From positions 186,001 to 250,000 of the forward strand of contig CANLWG010000005.1 of NCBI GenBank assembly GCA_947494715.1: DNA of 64,000 nucleotides, in the 5' to 3' direction. Positions 8,217 through 17,413 of this stretch are shown here, one piece after another; within the stretch, counting starts at the first letter, position 1, and every line of letters begins with the position of its first letter. The notes below the pieces were generated by a model. It was not told where the DNA came from, did not search any database, and saw only the letters and a list, made by a program, of their open reading frames with translations. The translations under genes were made by a program, and so were the position numbers. This stretch comes from an uncultured Flavobacteriaceae bacterium (lineage in GTDB: Bacteria; Bacteroidota; Bacteroidia; Flavobacteriales; Flavobacteriaceae).

Positions 8217-9620
8217 ATGAATATGCGTTTATACACAATATTATTTCTACTAGTTGTCTTATTTGCTTGTAATACATCTTCTCCGGGCGAAGTCTTAGAT
8301 GGAATTCTTGAAGTTCCTGAAAACCGGAATAATCCAAATTCACAAACCCTTAAATTAGTTTACAAAGTATTAAAGGCAAAAAAAGCCGATTCATTAAAAG
8401 CACCTGTTGTTTTTTTACAGGGCGGTCCGGGAGCAGCTACCCTGATTATGGAAAAATTCTGGGAGAATCATCCTTTTAGAAACGATAGGGATATTATACT
8501 AATGGATCAACGCGGAACGGGTGAATCTGAAGCAAACTGTATCGATATTGGAGACGCCATATTTGATGTTATAAAACAAGATTTTAACATAGATGAGGAC
8601 TATGAAGCTACGGACTCTCTATTAGCAGAATGCAAGAAAACCATCCAACAAAAAGGAGTTGATCTCGCTGGATATAACAGTAGGGAAAATGCCGCTGATT
8701 TTGAGGATTTACGCAAAGCACTGGGCTATAAGAAATGGAATCTTTATGGAGTTTCCTATGGTTCAAGGTTGGGGTTGACCATCATGCGGGATTTTCCCAA
8801 AAGTATTCGCAGTGCTATACTGGTAGGGGTTTTGCCACCAGAATCTAATCTATTCGGAGATAGGGTCAGAAGCATTGAAAAATCACTTTTTGCTGTTCTC
8901 GGGAGTTGCGAGGACAATGAGGGTTGCAATAGCCGATATCCAAATCTAAAAGAACGCTTGTCAAAAGTATTGGCGAAAATGCAAACAGAACCATTGCATT
9001 TTGACTATAAAGGTAAGCCGTTTGTGCTCAATTCTCACGATGCTTTTTTACTGCTCTCTGTATCGCTTTACGATCACCATTCCATTGGTAATATCCCTTT
9101 TTTCATTGAGGCTTTGGAAAATGGAGAGACCGAACCTATCATTGAATTTTTACGAGCTTTCGAGTCAATTTATAGCCTCTTGAATTTGCCAATGCACTAC
9201 TCGGTTAATGCTTATGAGGAGCTTCCTTTCTATAATGCGGTAGATTTGGACATGGCTATAAAACAATCTGAGTTTGGATTCGCCTTTGCTTTTTACAATT
9301 CGGCCGTCAAGTTATTGGCCGATTGGCATTCTTACCGGGCCACATATGTTGAAAAGCAAGCCGTGATTTCAGAAATCCCTACTCTTATGGTATCGGGCGG
9401 ATTGGATCCAGTCACTCCTCCAAGCAATGCCACTGGAGCTTTAAGATATTTGAAGAACGGTTATGGAGTTATTTTTCAAGACGAAAGCCATCATTTTCTT
9501 AATCCATGTCTTTTTCAAATAACCGAAGACTTTATAAACAATCCTTTCTATAAACCGAATACAGATTGTAGCTTAATAAAGCGGCCTATTGAGTGGAACT
9601 TGAGCAAACCCACTCAATAG
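8217..9620 (+). CDS. Lipoprotein alpha/beta hydrolase of the proline iminopeptidase/TAP-like group
   Basis: A 467-aa alpha/beta hydrolase with a lipoprotein signal (MRLYTILFLLVVLFACNTSS), so it is probably exported and membrane-tethered. The oxyanion-hole motif QGGPGAAT is near residue 68, then the DQRGTGES motif typical of prolyl aminopeptidase-like enzymes, the nucleophile elbow GVSYGS (Ser180), the acid in SGGLDPVTPP and the His in DESHHFLNP. Four or more Cys residues in the cap (ANC, ECK, SCED, GCNS) could make disulfides outside the cytoplasm. Likely activity: tripeptidyl or prolyl aminopeptidase, substrate uncertain. The end of the gene forms one arm of a strong hairpin. Confidence 0.85.
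   Translation: MNMRLYTILFLLVVLFACNTSSPGEVLDGILEVPENRNNPNSQTLKLVYKVLKAKKADSLKAPVVFLQGGPGAATLIMEKFWENHPFRNDRDIILMDQRGTGESEANCIDIGDAIFDVIKQDFNIDEDYEATDSLLAECKKTIQQKGVDLAGYNSRENAADFEDLRKALGYKKWNLYGVSYGSRLGLTIMRDFPKSIRSAILVGVLPPESNLFGDRVRSIEKSLFAVLGSCEDNEGCNSRYPNLKERLSKVLAKMQTEPLHFDYKGKPFVLNSHDAFLLLSVSLYDHHSIGNIPFFIEALENGETEPIIEFLRAFESIYSLLNLPMHYSVNAYEELPFYNAVDLDMAIKQSEFGFAFAFYNSAVKLLADWHSYRATYVEKQAVISEIPTLMVSGGLDPVTPPSNATGALRYLKNGYGVIFQDESHHFLNPCLFQITEDFINNPFYKPNTDCSLIKRPIEWNLSKPTQ
9586..9620 (+). terminator. Strong hairpin overlapping the stop codon of the alpha/beta hydrolase gene
   Basis: CTATTGAGTGG (9586-9596) and CCACTCAATAG (9610-9620) are a perfect 11-bp inverted repeat with a 13-nt loop. 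The right arm includes the TAG stop. A-rich then T-rich sequence follows. It is probably a terminator or a 3'-end stabilising structure encoded inside the last codons. Confidence 0.5.
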
Positions 9621-9797
9621 AAAATAATGTTATTATTCTATTTGCCTTTAAAGAGTCTAATTTAATGACATATTCTATGAAATTAGTCTGATGGAATTCA
9701 AACTCAGTCTGAGATTAAAAAATGGTAAACCCATCAAGTATCGAACTCTTAAACGAAAACAACAAACGCTTACAATACCTATAATCCATTGCGGTGT

Positions 9798-9813
9798 CCC
9801 GATAGCTATCGGG
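9798..9813. repeat. 16-bp perfect palindrome CCCGATAGCTATCGGG
   Basis: A perfect palindrome in the 274-bp gap between the hydrolase and the metallopeptidase-like gene. From memory, sequences with this CCCGATAG/CTATCGGG core are common interspersed repeats between genes in Flavobacteriaceae, so it is more likely a dispersed repeat or REP-like element than an operator. I see only this copy in the window. Confidence 0.5.
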
Positions 9814-9894
9814 GCTTCGAACGAATCATGGCAGCGAACCTTAGCCGAACTGTTGCCAATAATTTAAAAGACACCTCAACCAAGTAAAAAATAA

Positions 9895-10662
9895 ATGAAA
9901 AAATTGAAGTACATCCTTATACTAATTTCTATTATAATCCTGATACTATCAATTATTGCAAATATTCCCGAAAACAGGAAAGAAATTAAAACAACACATT
10001 TTACTTTCCTATTTAGTAGCAGTATCGACTCTTCAAGCATTGTTGGACTTTCAAAAGCATTAGAAGGCAGTTATTCAAAAATAAGTAGTAATCTGAATAC
10101 AATACCTGCCGAGAATATTGAAGTGAACATCTATGCCCAAAGATGGAGATATATAAAAGTAAGTGGACATTGGAGTGCTTCGGGGAGTGTTAAGGGAATT
10201 TCAAAGCTCCATTTCGTAGAAGATGCGTGGTTAGATACTGAAATCTCTAAAATCGCCATTCATGAATTTGTTCATGCCGTAGTTCTCAAACTACTAATTG
10301 ACAGAGAACCGAAACCATTAAACGCTGAAAGGTTTGATGAAAAGTTTTCAACCCTTCCAATATGGCTTTGGGAAGGGGTCAGCGTTTATGAAGCAAGACA
10401 ATTTTACGAACCTAAAACGTTGGCTTATTTCAGTAATGGCGGGTACCCGCAAATTTCGGAATTAAACAATCGCTCCGACGGACAAAAGATATATACTTGT
10501 GGCTATACCATTATTGAGTACATTTTAAGGGAGTACGGAAAGGACAAACTAATTGAACTTATTGAATCTTACGGAGACTTAAAAAAAGTTCTGGACCTAA
10601 CAGAAGAACAATTCTCAAGCAATTGGTATCATTTCATAAAGAACGAGTACAACTTGAAATGA
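9895..10662 (+). CDS. Membrane-anchored peptidase MA-like metallopeptidase
   Basis: A 255-aa protein with an N-terminal hydrophobic helix (residues 5-24, YILILISIIILILSIIANI) that acts as a signal anchor. The mature part has the zinc motif HEFVH inside IAIHEFVHAVVLKLL and, downstream, PIWLWEGVSVYEARQF, whose Glu is the third ligand expected for gluzincins of the peptidase MA/M1-related group (WxxEGxxxY pattern). The C-terminal helix pattern FSSNWYHFIKNEY also fits. So the catalytic residues seem complete. Natural substrate unknown; it could be a periplasmic peptidase. It stands alone in the AT-rich accessory zone. Confidence 0.75.
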   Translation: MKKLKYILILISIIILILSIIANIPENRKEIKTTHFTFLFSSSIDSSSIVGLSKALEGSYSKISSNLNTIPAENIEVNIYAQRWRYIKVSGHWSASGSVKGISKLHFVEDAWLDTEISKIAIHEFVHAVVLKLLIDREPKPLNAERFDEKFSTLPIWLWEGVSVYEARQFYEPKTLAYFSNGGYPQISELNNRSDGQKIYTCGYTIIEYILREYGKDKLIELIESYGDLKKVLDLTEEQFSSNWYHFIKNEYNLK

Positions 10663-10737
10663 AAAATTTTAACCGACAATGGATTCAGTACGATTCGCCA
10701 TACTTGCCATATACTAAGCGTTACCCTATATTACAGA

Positions 10738-11067
10738 ATGACTGAACCTGAAAAAATATTTCTCCAAATTATTGATGAATTGCCAAATGGAATTGAAGGG
10801 AAAATGTTTGGAGCAAAATCAATCAAATCGGAAAATGGTAAAACCGCAGCTTTTTTTTGGGAAGAAAATGTGACTTTTAAGCTTGACGGGAAGGCGGAAT
10901 CAGAAGCTTTAAAGTTAAGCGGAGCAAAAATTGGATCTCATCTTTATGCAAAGGACAAACAAATGAAAGGCTGGGTTTTAATACCAAACGAACATTCTGA
11001 AAAATGGACGGAATTTGCTAAAAAAGCGATTGATTATGTTGGCAAGATAAAAAATAACAAAGGGTAA
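10738..11067 (+). CDS. Small TfoX-N/YjbR-like protein
   Basis: A 109-aa protein. The pattern IEGKMFGAKSIKSENGKTAAFFWEENVTFKL followed by YAKDKQMKGWVLIP and a final WTEFAKKAIDYV helix resembles the TfoX N-terminal or MmcQ/YjbR fold, small alpha/beta proteins of unclear role found in many bacteria. It is 75 bp after the metallopeptidase gene, on the same strand, but sequence between them gives no sign of an operon. Family assignment is from pattern only. Confidence 0.6.
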   Translation: MTEPEKIFLQIIDELPNGIEGKMFGAKSIKSENGKTAAFFWEENVTFKLDGKAESEALKLSGAKIGSHLYAKDKQMKGWVLIPNEHSEKWTEFAKKAIDYVGKIKNNKG

Positions 11068-11250
11068 CAACGTGTCCTATGAAAAGTACTAAGGGAGTTT
11101 TCCCCAAGGATAGCGAATATGTTCTTTCTGGCTTATACCATCAAATTAATGAGAGTCAAACTTAAGACGTGTATAAGTAATAGCCGAACCGTAGGCTGCA
11201 AGATTCGACAAAAATACCAGTAAATAGAATACTAAAATGACAAAACTACT

Positions 11251-11952
11251 ATGAAAGGAATAACCCTATTGCTAGCATTGACATTTGTTGCAAATTTGAC
11301 ATTTGCCCAAGAAAAATGGTTTACACCCTTCGCCGACTCTATATTACTAGTAAACAACGCGAATAAAATATCAACGATTTTTATAAATGATATCAAAAAA
11401 ATAAAACCGGATATCAAATTTGACATAAGAGCAATTATTAATACGACACCTAGTCTTATTTTTTATGATGAAAATACAAAAACCGTAAACCTACCTTTAT
11501 GGGAACAACTTATCCCTGAACAAAAAAACTTTTTTTATGAAGTCGCCGGTGCCGAAGAAACCGGAAAAATGGCATTTGGACTTTTTTTTAATGGCTTTTA
11601 CCTGTCACACGAATTGGGTCACGCCTTTCAACATCAGGTCCAAGACAATTTATCACAATCCTATGATAGCGAATATTTTGCCAACACCGTTGCCATACTT
11701 TGGTGGAGAAAACAAAAAAGAGAGGAAGAATTGAAGATGTGCTATGAGTATGCAAAAAAAATGTGGTCACAATTACCAAATCCCGTACCGGATGGGATGA
11801 GCATTCAAGAATTTTTTACAAAGAATTTTGAAGTAGGATCTCAAAGTCCGTATGCCTACGGATATATGCAGTTTCATCAATTTATTCAAATATATGAAGA
11901 CGAGACTTTAACGGACTTTGATACGTTCATAAAACAGTCATTAATCAAGTGA
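11251..11952 (+). CDS. Secreted DUF4344-like putative metallopeptidase
   Basis: A 233-aa protein with a signal peptide (MKGITLLLALTFVANLTFAQ). The mature chain has LSHELGHAFQHQV (HExxH zinc motif) and, about 20 residues later, YDSEYFANTVAILWW, where the Glu is a plausible third ligand. This spacing and the preceding GLFFNGFYLSHELGH match the DUF4344 family of putative metallopeptidases. It is the second HExxH protein in this short accessory zone; the two are not obviously related. The spacer before it (11068-11250) carries non-coding sequence only. Confidence 0.7.
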   Translation: MKGITLLLALTFVANLTFAQEKWFTPFADSILLVNNANKISTIFINDIKKIKPDIKFDIRAIINTTPSLIFYDENTKTVNLPLWEQLIPEQKNFFYEVAGAEETGKMAFGLFFNGFYLSHELGHAFQHQVQDNLSQSYDSEYFANTVAILWWRKQKREEELKMCYEYAKKMWSQLPNPVPDGMSIQEFFTKNFEVGSQSPYAYGYMQFHQFIQIYEDETLTDFDTFIKQSLIK

Positions 11953-12197
11953 AAACCTGACAATTAACAGGGTACACAAGCCCGCTGGGATCCGAGGAAG
12001 TTAAAAAATGGCCAGTCCCAAAAGCACCTTTGGCAACGGGTCTACTAAATACCAACCTTTAGCCCGGAATCCAAGGAATCCGTAATTAGACCAAGAGAAT
12101 GTCAGTACTCGAAATCTTGAGGTAGTTGCTGAAACTGCCCATAAAAAACTGCTGATCCACGACTGCCGCATATCATATTTTCTTGCTATTGCGTACG

Positions 12198-13070
12198 TTA
12201 TAAAGCGGCACTAAAATAGAAGAGTTGGTGGTTGCCTTCCCGAAAACTCATTAGCGGTACCTTGCCATAGGATTCCATCCTTTTGACAAGATCACGATGG
12301 AACCATTTTTTAAGCAACCCTCTTTTTTCCCTTTCCAACATGACCATAAGTTCTGCTCCCACATCTTCAAGATACATCCTGAGCGCTTCAAAAATGTCAT
12401 CTGAAAACAACAATTTGAATTCTATCTTTTTATAGTTCACCTTATTTTGCAGCATCTCCTTGAACCATTCCATTTGGGTCTCTCCCTCATATTCCTTTTC
12501 GGTAATGATATGTATCACTTTTATTTCGGCCTGGAAGACATCCACCATTTCAGTCAATTTTCGAATGGCGTAAACATCCTCTTCTTCAAAATCGGTCGCA
12601 TAAACTACGGTCCTTAAAGGCATGTACTTTGTATTCTCCGGGATTGCCAAAACTGGGCAAGGGGCCTTCTCTATAAGGGCCTTTGTAGTACTTCCCATAA
12701 TAATTTCCTGTAATCTGCCCTCCCCTTTCATACCAACAAATATGAGGTAAGCATGCCATTCCGTAGCTTTGGAAATAATGCCCCGGATTACGGACATATG
12801 TTCCACTGGTTCAAAATGTAGTTTCATTTTATCCGATACTTTCCCCAAATGCTTTTTAAAAAATCCCTGTAGTTTTTCGCGTTCATGTTGTCTGGCATCC
12901 TCTGATAAACTGGGAAAGGGTTCCGTCAATTGAGTGCCCAATACTGTGGGAACGTCATAAACATGGGTCAGGACCAAACGGGTCTTTAGGCGCCTACAAA
13001 GAGCATAGGCATATTTTAAAGCAGCCACGGAATTTTCGGAATAGTCGGTAGCGTAGAGTATCGTTTTCAT
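12198..13070 (-). CDS. Universal stress protein, two tandem Usp domains
   Basis: A 290-aa cytoplasmic protein. Domain 1 starts MKTILYATDYSENSVAALKYA and carries the nucleotide loop VGMKGEGRLQEIIMGSTTKA; domain 2 begins RTVVYATDFEEEDVYAI and ends KVPLMSFRE. Its YATDYSENS start differs from the IPTDFS pattern of the three-gene usp operon at 4520-7063, so it belongs to a different Usp subgroup. It is a monocistronic gene on the minus strand next to a basic lipoprotein gene. Confidence 0.9.
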   Translation of the reverse strand: MKTILYATDYSENSVAALKYAYALCRRLKTRLVLTHVYDVPTVLGTQLTEPFPSLSEDARQHEREKLQGFFKKHLGKVSDKMKLHFEPVEHMSVIRGIISKATEWHAYLIFVGMKGEGRLQEIIMGSTTKALIEKAPCPVLAIPENTKYMPLRTVVYATDFEEEDVYAIRKLTEMVDVFQAEIKVIHIITEKEYEGETQMEWFKEMLQNKVNYKKIEFKLLFSDDIFEALRMYLEDVGAELMVMLEREKRGLLKKWFHRDLVKRMESYGKVPLMSFREGNHQLFYFSAAL

Positions 13071-13280
13071 TTCCTTTGATTTTTAACAATTTAAAGTTAG
13101 GACCCCTTATTTAGACTTAAAATGACAATAGTCATTCCCAGTCGTCGCTTCCAAAATAAAAGGAGGGAATTCGGGTTACCTTGCCAATCGGCTGTAACTA
13201 TCTTTCCTACTCTACCATTTTGGTCTTATGGCCTTCGTACCAGTTCGAAATTTTTTGATAGCATGTATTTTTATGCGTTC

Positions 13281-13679
13281 TTAATTTCTTCTTCCCTTGC
13301 TTGTACGTGAGGTAGTTCTGTTACTCCTATGCCTATTGGTGTTGTGCCGGTCATGGTAGCGCCGAATGTTGTCGTCATTATAATTCCGAATCCGGTGGTA
13401 TCTGGATCTTCTTAAATTGATATGGGCATACCGAGGAGGCAGTACACGGCGACGTACCCATATACCCCCATCAAGATATAGATATGTCCGTTGGGATAAA
13501 TCATAGTAAATGCTAAACTCCGGGAAATACACATAACGGACCACTTCCAACCTACTAGGGTAAAACCAGGGCGGCGGCGGATTATTAGGCCTTGATGAAA
13601 TGACCACAGGGCCACAACTTGTGGTGAAAACACTCAGTACAATAGCAACCAATAGACATTCCCGAATACGCATTATCAT
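13281..13679 (-). CDS. Basic, Arg/His-rich small lipoprotein
   Basis: A 132-aa protein with signal MIMRIRECLLVAIVLSVFTTSCG (lipobox TTSC). The central part, VYFPEFSIYYDLSQRTYLYL followed by DGGIWVRRRVLPP, is a short beta-rich motif that occurs in other Bacteroidota lipoproteins. The C-terminal 50 residues are very basic and low in complexity, rich in Arg, His and Asn (RRYHDRHNTNRHRSNR), which suggests binding to anionic polymers or metals (inference). Two ATG codons six bases apart (13679 and 13673) are both possible starts. Confidence 0.7.
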   Translation of the reverse strand: MIMRIRECLLVAIVLSVFTTSCGPVVISSRPNNPPPPWFYPSRLEVVRYVYFPEFSIYYDLSQRTYLYLDGGIWVRRRVLPPRYAHINLRRSRYHRIRNYNDDNIRRYHDRHNTNRHRSNRTTSRTSKGRRN

Positions 13680-13812
13680 GTGTTTTTGTAAAACAAAGTA
13701 AAGTAGCGGAACAACTATTGGAAATGACCTACATCATTTTAAGACCGATATATTTCAAATAGTTTTGAAGAAAGCATGAAGTGTAATGTAGCAGTAATTT
13801 ACTTTTCCAAAG

Positions 13813-15777
13813 ATGGAGCAGCCGCCCAATAAGAACAAATCCGATTCCCCGGATGAACAGAAACAAAAACCGCCTTATGGGGGGTATGGGATTTCTTGGT
13901 TCTATCTGATGCTCTTCGGCTTTTTGATTCTGTTTTCCATCCTTTCCAATCCTACTTCCAGCACCAAAGAAATAAGCTGGTCCGTTTTGGAAGACTCTCT
14001 CCTGACGGAACGTGCGGTAGAAAAAATTGTGGTCATCAATAAAGAAATTGCTGAAATCTACATCAAAAAAGACCATCTGAAAGACGCAAAAAACGGGGAG
14101 GTAACCGAAAGGTTGTTCTCTACTGTCCGAGGGCCACAATACCGAATGAATATAGGATCTGTTGAAACTTTTGAGAATAAGCTCTACAGGGCACAGCAAG
14201 GTTTTCCCCAAGAGGAAAAAATCAGTGTAGCCTACGAGAACCGAACCAGTTGGACCAGTATTCTATCTTGGTTACTGCCCTTCGGAATCATTATTCTATT
14301 CTGGATGTTCCTGCTCCGTAGAATGGGTCGCGGTTCTACAGGCGGGAATCCACTTTTCAACTTTGGAAAATCCACGGCCCAATTAACGGAAAAAGGAACT
14401 AAAAGTTCCGTAACCTTTGAGGATGTTGCCGGTCTAAAAGAGGCTAAAACAGAGGTTATGGAAGTGGTAGATTTCCTTAAAAATCCTGAGACCTATACCA
14501 AGCTTGGTGCTAAAATTCCAAAAGGGGTAATGCTGGTAGGGCCTCCTGGAACCGGAAAAACCTTGATGGCAAAGGCTGTTGCCGGTGAGGCACAAGTACC
14601 TTTTTTCTCGATGTCCGGTTCGGAATTCGTAGAAATGTTCGTAGGGGTCGGGGCATCGCGGGTACGCGACCTTTTTAAAAGGGCCAAGGAAAAATCACCT
14701 AGTATTATTTTTATCGATGAAATTGATGCCGTTGGTCGTTCCCGTGGTAAGATCAATGCTTTCCAGGCCAATGATGAACGGGAAAGTACTTTGAACCAAT
14801 TGCTTACTGAATTGGATGGTTTTGGTCCCAATACGGGTGTCATTGTATTGGCCGCCACCAACCGGCCGGATGTGTTGGACAAAGCCCTTTTACGTCCAGG
14901 CAGGTTCGACCGTCACATCTATTTGGAGCTACCCACCAAAGAAGAACGTACCGAAATTTTTAAGGTACATCTGCGCCCCTTGAAACTCTCAAAAAAAATA
15001 GATGTTGCGTTATTAGCTAAATTAAGTCCCGGTTTTTCCGGTGCGGATATTGCCAATATTTGCAATGAAGCAGCACTTATTGCGGCAAGAAAGAAAAAGG
15101 AAATTGTGGAGCTGGAAGATTTTATGGAAGCACGCGACCGTGTTATTGGAGGCCTGGAACGTAAGAGCAAGATAATCTCGCCCAAGGAAAAGGAAATTGT
15201 GGCCTATCATGAAGCAGGACATGCGGTGGTCAGTTGGTATCTTAAGCATGTGGATTCCTTGGTAAAGGTATCCATTATACCCCGGGGGAAATCGTTGGGT
15301 TCTGCCTGGTACCTTCCCGAAGAACGCCAGATTGTGACCAAATCGCAGTTTTTAGATCAGTTATGCGCTTCCTTGGGCGGACGTGCTGCCGAGGAAATCA
15401 TTTTTAACGAGGCTTCGTCAGGTGCCTTGGACGATCTCGAAAAAGTGACCAAACAAGCCTACACCATGGTCGCCTATTATGGGTTGGACGAGGAAATAGG
15501 TCCCATTAGTTTTTACGATTCCACAGGGCAAAATGAACGCATGCTGGGAAAACCTTATAGTGAAAACATGGCGCAATTAATTGATAAGGAAGTCCAAAAC
15601 CTGGTAACCATGGCCTATGAGCGTACCAAGAAATTGCTTATACAACATAAGGACGAACTTCAAAAACTGGCAAAGCTCCTTCTAAAAAAAGAAGTTGTCG
15701 AAAAAGAAGATCTGGAGGAAGTCTTGGGGAAAAGAGGAGTTGAGGTTTTGGAAGGAAGCACAGAAAAAATAGGATAG
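13813..15777 (+). CDS. ftsH: ATP-dependent zinc metalloprotease FtsH
   Basis: A 654-aa membrane protease. Two transmembrane helices (about 28-45 and 150-169) flank a periplasmic domain; then the AAA+ module with Walker A GPPGTGKT (243-250), Walker [10 protein letters not shown] (298-306), second region of homology ATNRPDVLD and RPGRFDR; then the zinc site HEAGH (466-470) in the peptidase domain with a distal Asp in [10 protein letters not shown]. It degrades damaged or unassembled membrane proteins. Its setting among usp, patatin and BON genes suggests a stress-dedicated copy, possibly in addition to a housekeeping one elsewhere (inference). A hairpin lies 23 bp after the stop. Confidence 0.95.
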   Translation: MEQPPNKNKSDSPDEQKQKPPYGGYGISWFYLMLFGFLILFSILSNPTSSTKEISWSVLEDSLLTERAVEKIVVINKEIAEIYIKKDHLKDAKNGEVTERLFSTVRGPQYRMNIGSVETFENKLYRAQQGFPQEEKISVAYENRTSWTSILSWLLPFGIIILFWMFLLRRMGRGSTGGNPLFNFGKSTAQLTEKGTKSSVTFEDVAGLKEAKTEVMEVVDFLKNPETYTKLGAKIPKGVMLVGPPGTGKTLMAKAVAGEAQVPFFSMSGSEFVEMFVGVGASRVRDLFKRAKEKSPSIIFIDEIDAVGRSRGKINAFQANDERESTLNQLLTELDGFGPNTGVIVLAATNRPDVLDKALLRPGRFDRHIYLELPTKEERTEIFKVHLRPLKLSKKIDVALLAKLSPGFSGADIANICNEAALIAARKKKEIVELEDFMEARDRVIGGLERKSKIISPKEKEIVAYHEAGHAVVSWYLKHVDSLVKVSIIPRGKSLGSAWYLPEERQIVTKSQFLDQLCASLGGRAAEEIIFNEASSGALDDLEKVTKQAYTMVAYYGLDEEIGPISFYDSTGQNERMLGKPYSENMAQLIDKEVQNLVTMAYERTKKLLIQHKDELQKLAKLLLKKEVVEKEDLEEVLGKRGVEVLEGSTEKIG

Positions 15778-15800
15778 GAACGAGAGCAAATAACGTGTTG

Positions 15801-15822
15801 ATTTCTTCAAATCCGAAGAAAT
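15801..15822 (+). terminator. Hairpin between ftsH and the coiled-coil gene
   Basis: ATTTCTTC and GAAGAAAT make a perfect 8-bp stem with a 6-nt loop (AAATCC), 23 bp after the ftsH stop and 29 bp before the next ATG. No T tract follows, so it may attenuate or protect an RNA end rather than fully terminate. Confidence 0.35.
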
Positions 15823-15851
15823 AGATTCAATAACCTTAAATACATGACGTC

Positions 15852-16259
15852 ATGGAAAAAATGGAAAAGGCAAATCAAGTACTGTTCAATGAGGACCTAC
15901 ATTTTGAACACCTACAATGGCGTTCAGAACTTGCTTTTTGGGAAGATGAATTAAAATCCTTTAAAAACCGGTTGGAGGAACTGGTAAATCGTTTAACGGA
16001 CAAAAAAGTGCTTGTCCGATTGGAACACTACCAAAATGAATTTACGTTACATAACGGAATCATTGATAATCTGCTGGAAGACATTGAAATACATGAAACC
16101 CGAATAGCGGCCCAAACAAAAACAGGAAGGGACATGTTGGATACTATGTTGACAAAAAAGCACTTGGAGTTTAGGCACCGAATGGAAACCCAAAGACAAA
16201 TCTATGCCGACCTCAAAAAGGAATTCTTCAGGTTTCTGACAAAGTATTATGTGATATAA
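15852..16259 (+). CDS. Small coiled-coil protein, function unknown
   Basis: A 135-aa soluble, highly helical protein. Almost the whole chain has heptad-like spacing (WEDELKSFKNRLEELVNRL, then NGIIDNLLEDIEIHETRI), with Lys/Glu-rich surfaces and few glycine or proline residues. It has no signal peptide. Small helical proteins of this kind are common in Bacteroidota stress clusters; I do not recognise the family. It sits between ftsH and a patatin gene, 25 bp before the latter, so an operon with the patatin gene is likely. Confidence 0.7.
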   Translation: MEKMEKANQVLFNEDLHFEHLQWRSELAFWEDELKSFKNRLEELVNRLTDKKVLVRLEHYQNEFTLHNGIIDNLLEDIEIHETRIAAQTKTGRDMLDTMLTKKHLEFRHRMETQRQIYADLKKEFFRFLTKYYVI

Positions 16260-16284
16260 AACATAGTTAAGACAAAATGAGCAT

Positions 16285-17079
16285 ATGAAAATAGGCTTGG
16301 TACTTTCGGGAGGCGGTATGCGTGGCGTGGCCCACATTGGTGCGATCAGGGCATTGGAAGAAATGGATATTTATCCCACTCATATTGCCGGCACCAGTTC
16401 AGGAGCCATTGTAGGTGCCTTATATGCTGCAGGTATTGGTTGGGAGAATATTCTAGATTTTTTTAAGACTGTACAGATTTTTAGTATTGACAAATTTGCG
16501 AAGAGCAAGCCAGGCTTTGTAGATACCGAAAAGTTCTATGACCATTTGAAGAAATATCTGCCTGAAGATACCTTTGAATCCCTGGAGAAACCGTTCTATG
16601 TAACCGCTACCAATATTTTGGACGGTACGTTGCGGGTCTTTCATTGTGGAGAACTCATTCGGCCCATTCTGGCATCGGCTGCATTTCCGGGTGTTTTCGC
16701 TCCCATTAAGATCAAAGAAGGTTATTATTCCGATGGTGGAATTTTGAACAATTTTCCCACTGATCTTATCAAGAGGTACTGTGACAAGGTGGTTGGGGTC
16801 TATGTAAATCCTTTTGAGACAATAAGCATCAAAGACTTAAAACATTCGTATACGGTGATGGAAAGGGCCTATAAAATTAGAATGGCCAAGGAGTCCCTGG
16901 ATAAATTCGGGGATTGTGACCTCATTATTTCCCCTAAGGGCCTCGCCAATTATAATACCTTTTCCATGAGAGATATAGATATAATTTTTAATGTCGGGTA
17001 TGATGCCGCAATGAAAGCCTTGAACAACACCAGTTCGCTTAAAATCGCAACCATTTCTACAGATAAGTTTGGAGCGTAA
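16285..17079 (+). CDS. Patatin-like phospholipase (RssA/YchK-type)
   Basis: A 264-aa hydrolase. The oxyanion-hole motif SGGGMRG is at residues 8-14, the nucleophile elbow GTSSG at 36-40 (Ser38), and the catalytic dyad Asp in DGG at 150-152. Length and lack of extra domains match bacterial RssA/NTE-like patatins, which hydrolyse acyl esters of phospholipids or lysophospholipids. No signal peptide, so it probably acts at the inner face of the membrane. It follows the coiled-coil gene by 25 bp and is closed by a hairpin at 17103-17129. Confidence 0.9.
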   Translation: MKIGLVLSGGGMRGVAHIGAIRALEEMDIYPTHIAGTSSGAIVGALYAAGIGWENILDFFKTVQIFSIDKFAKSKPGFVDTEKFYDHLKKYLPEDTFESLEKPFYVTATNILDGTLRVFHCGELIRPILASAAFPGVFAPIKIKEGYYSDGGILNNFPTDLIKRYCDKVVGVYVNPFETISIKDLKHSYTVMERAYKIRMAKESLDKFGDCDLIISPKGLANYNTFSMRDIDIIFNVGYDAAMKALNNTSSLKIATISTDKFGA

Positions 17080-17102
17080 AGGTTCCCTCAGCGATGGTGA
17101 AA

Positions 17103-17129
17103 AATCCACATGTAATGCCATTGTGGATT
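17103..17129. terminator. Hairpin between convergent patatin and DUF6327 genes
   Basis: AATCCACA (17103-17110) and TGTGGATT (17122-17129) form a perfect 8-bp stem with an 11-nt loop in the 67-bp space between two convergent genes. It could act as a terminator for both directions. Confidence 0.5.
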
Positions 17130-17146
17130 ATAAATTAATCATAAAT

Positions 17147-17410
17147 TCATCTTGAGGCAGAACCGATAATCTGCTTATCCGCAATGGCCGAACGGGTTCC
17201 TCGAAATAGCAGTGACAGCTTTTTTATCGCTAAAGTGAGCAGTATTTTTTTTAGGATACCACTAAGGCCTCCTACCAACTGGGTGGGGTAAAAGTTACTC
17301 TTCACATGGTTAAAACGTAGCTTGATATTTTCTCTGTCGATTTCCCGTTGCAGGCGTAAAATTCGTAGGTGATGGTCTATTTCTGAAAAAGAACTGTATT
17401 GTTTTGCCAT
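17147..17410 (-). CDS. DUF6327 family small protein
   Basis: An 87-aa protein starting MAKQYSSFSEIDHHLRILRLQREIDRE, which fits the DUF6327 pattern (an N-terminal helix with SFxEIDxxLRxLxLQxxI), then a small hydrophobic C-terminal segment GGLSGILKKILLTLAIKK. Members are regularly encoded directly after YtxH and holin-X genes, exactly as here, so the three proteins probably work at the inner membrane in the same stress response. The biochemical role is unknown. The gap to the upstream gene is 3 bp. Confidence 0.8.
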   Translation of the reverse strand: MAKQYSSFSEIDHHLRILRLQREIDRENIKLRFNHVKSNFYPTQLVGGLSGILKKILLTLAIKKLSLLFRGTRSAIADKQIIGSASR

Positions 17411-17413
17411 CGT

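Noticed and set aside
9798-9813. Operator for the neighbouring metallopeptidase gene
   Set aside because: The palindrome resembles a common dispersed Flavobacteriaceae repeat and lies about 80 bp from the start codon; a repeat is the simpler explanation.
13122-13310. A 62-aa plus-strand frame between usp and lipoprotein genes
   Set aside because: It overlaps the end of the real lipoprotein gene on the other strand and has no recognisable feature.
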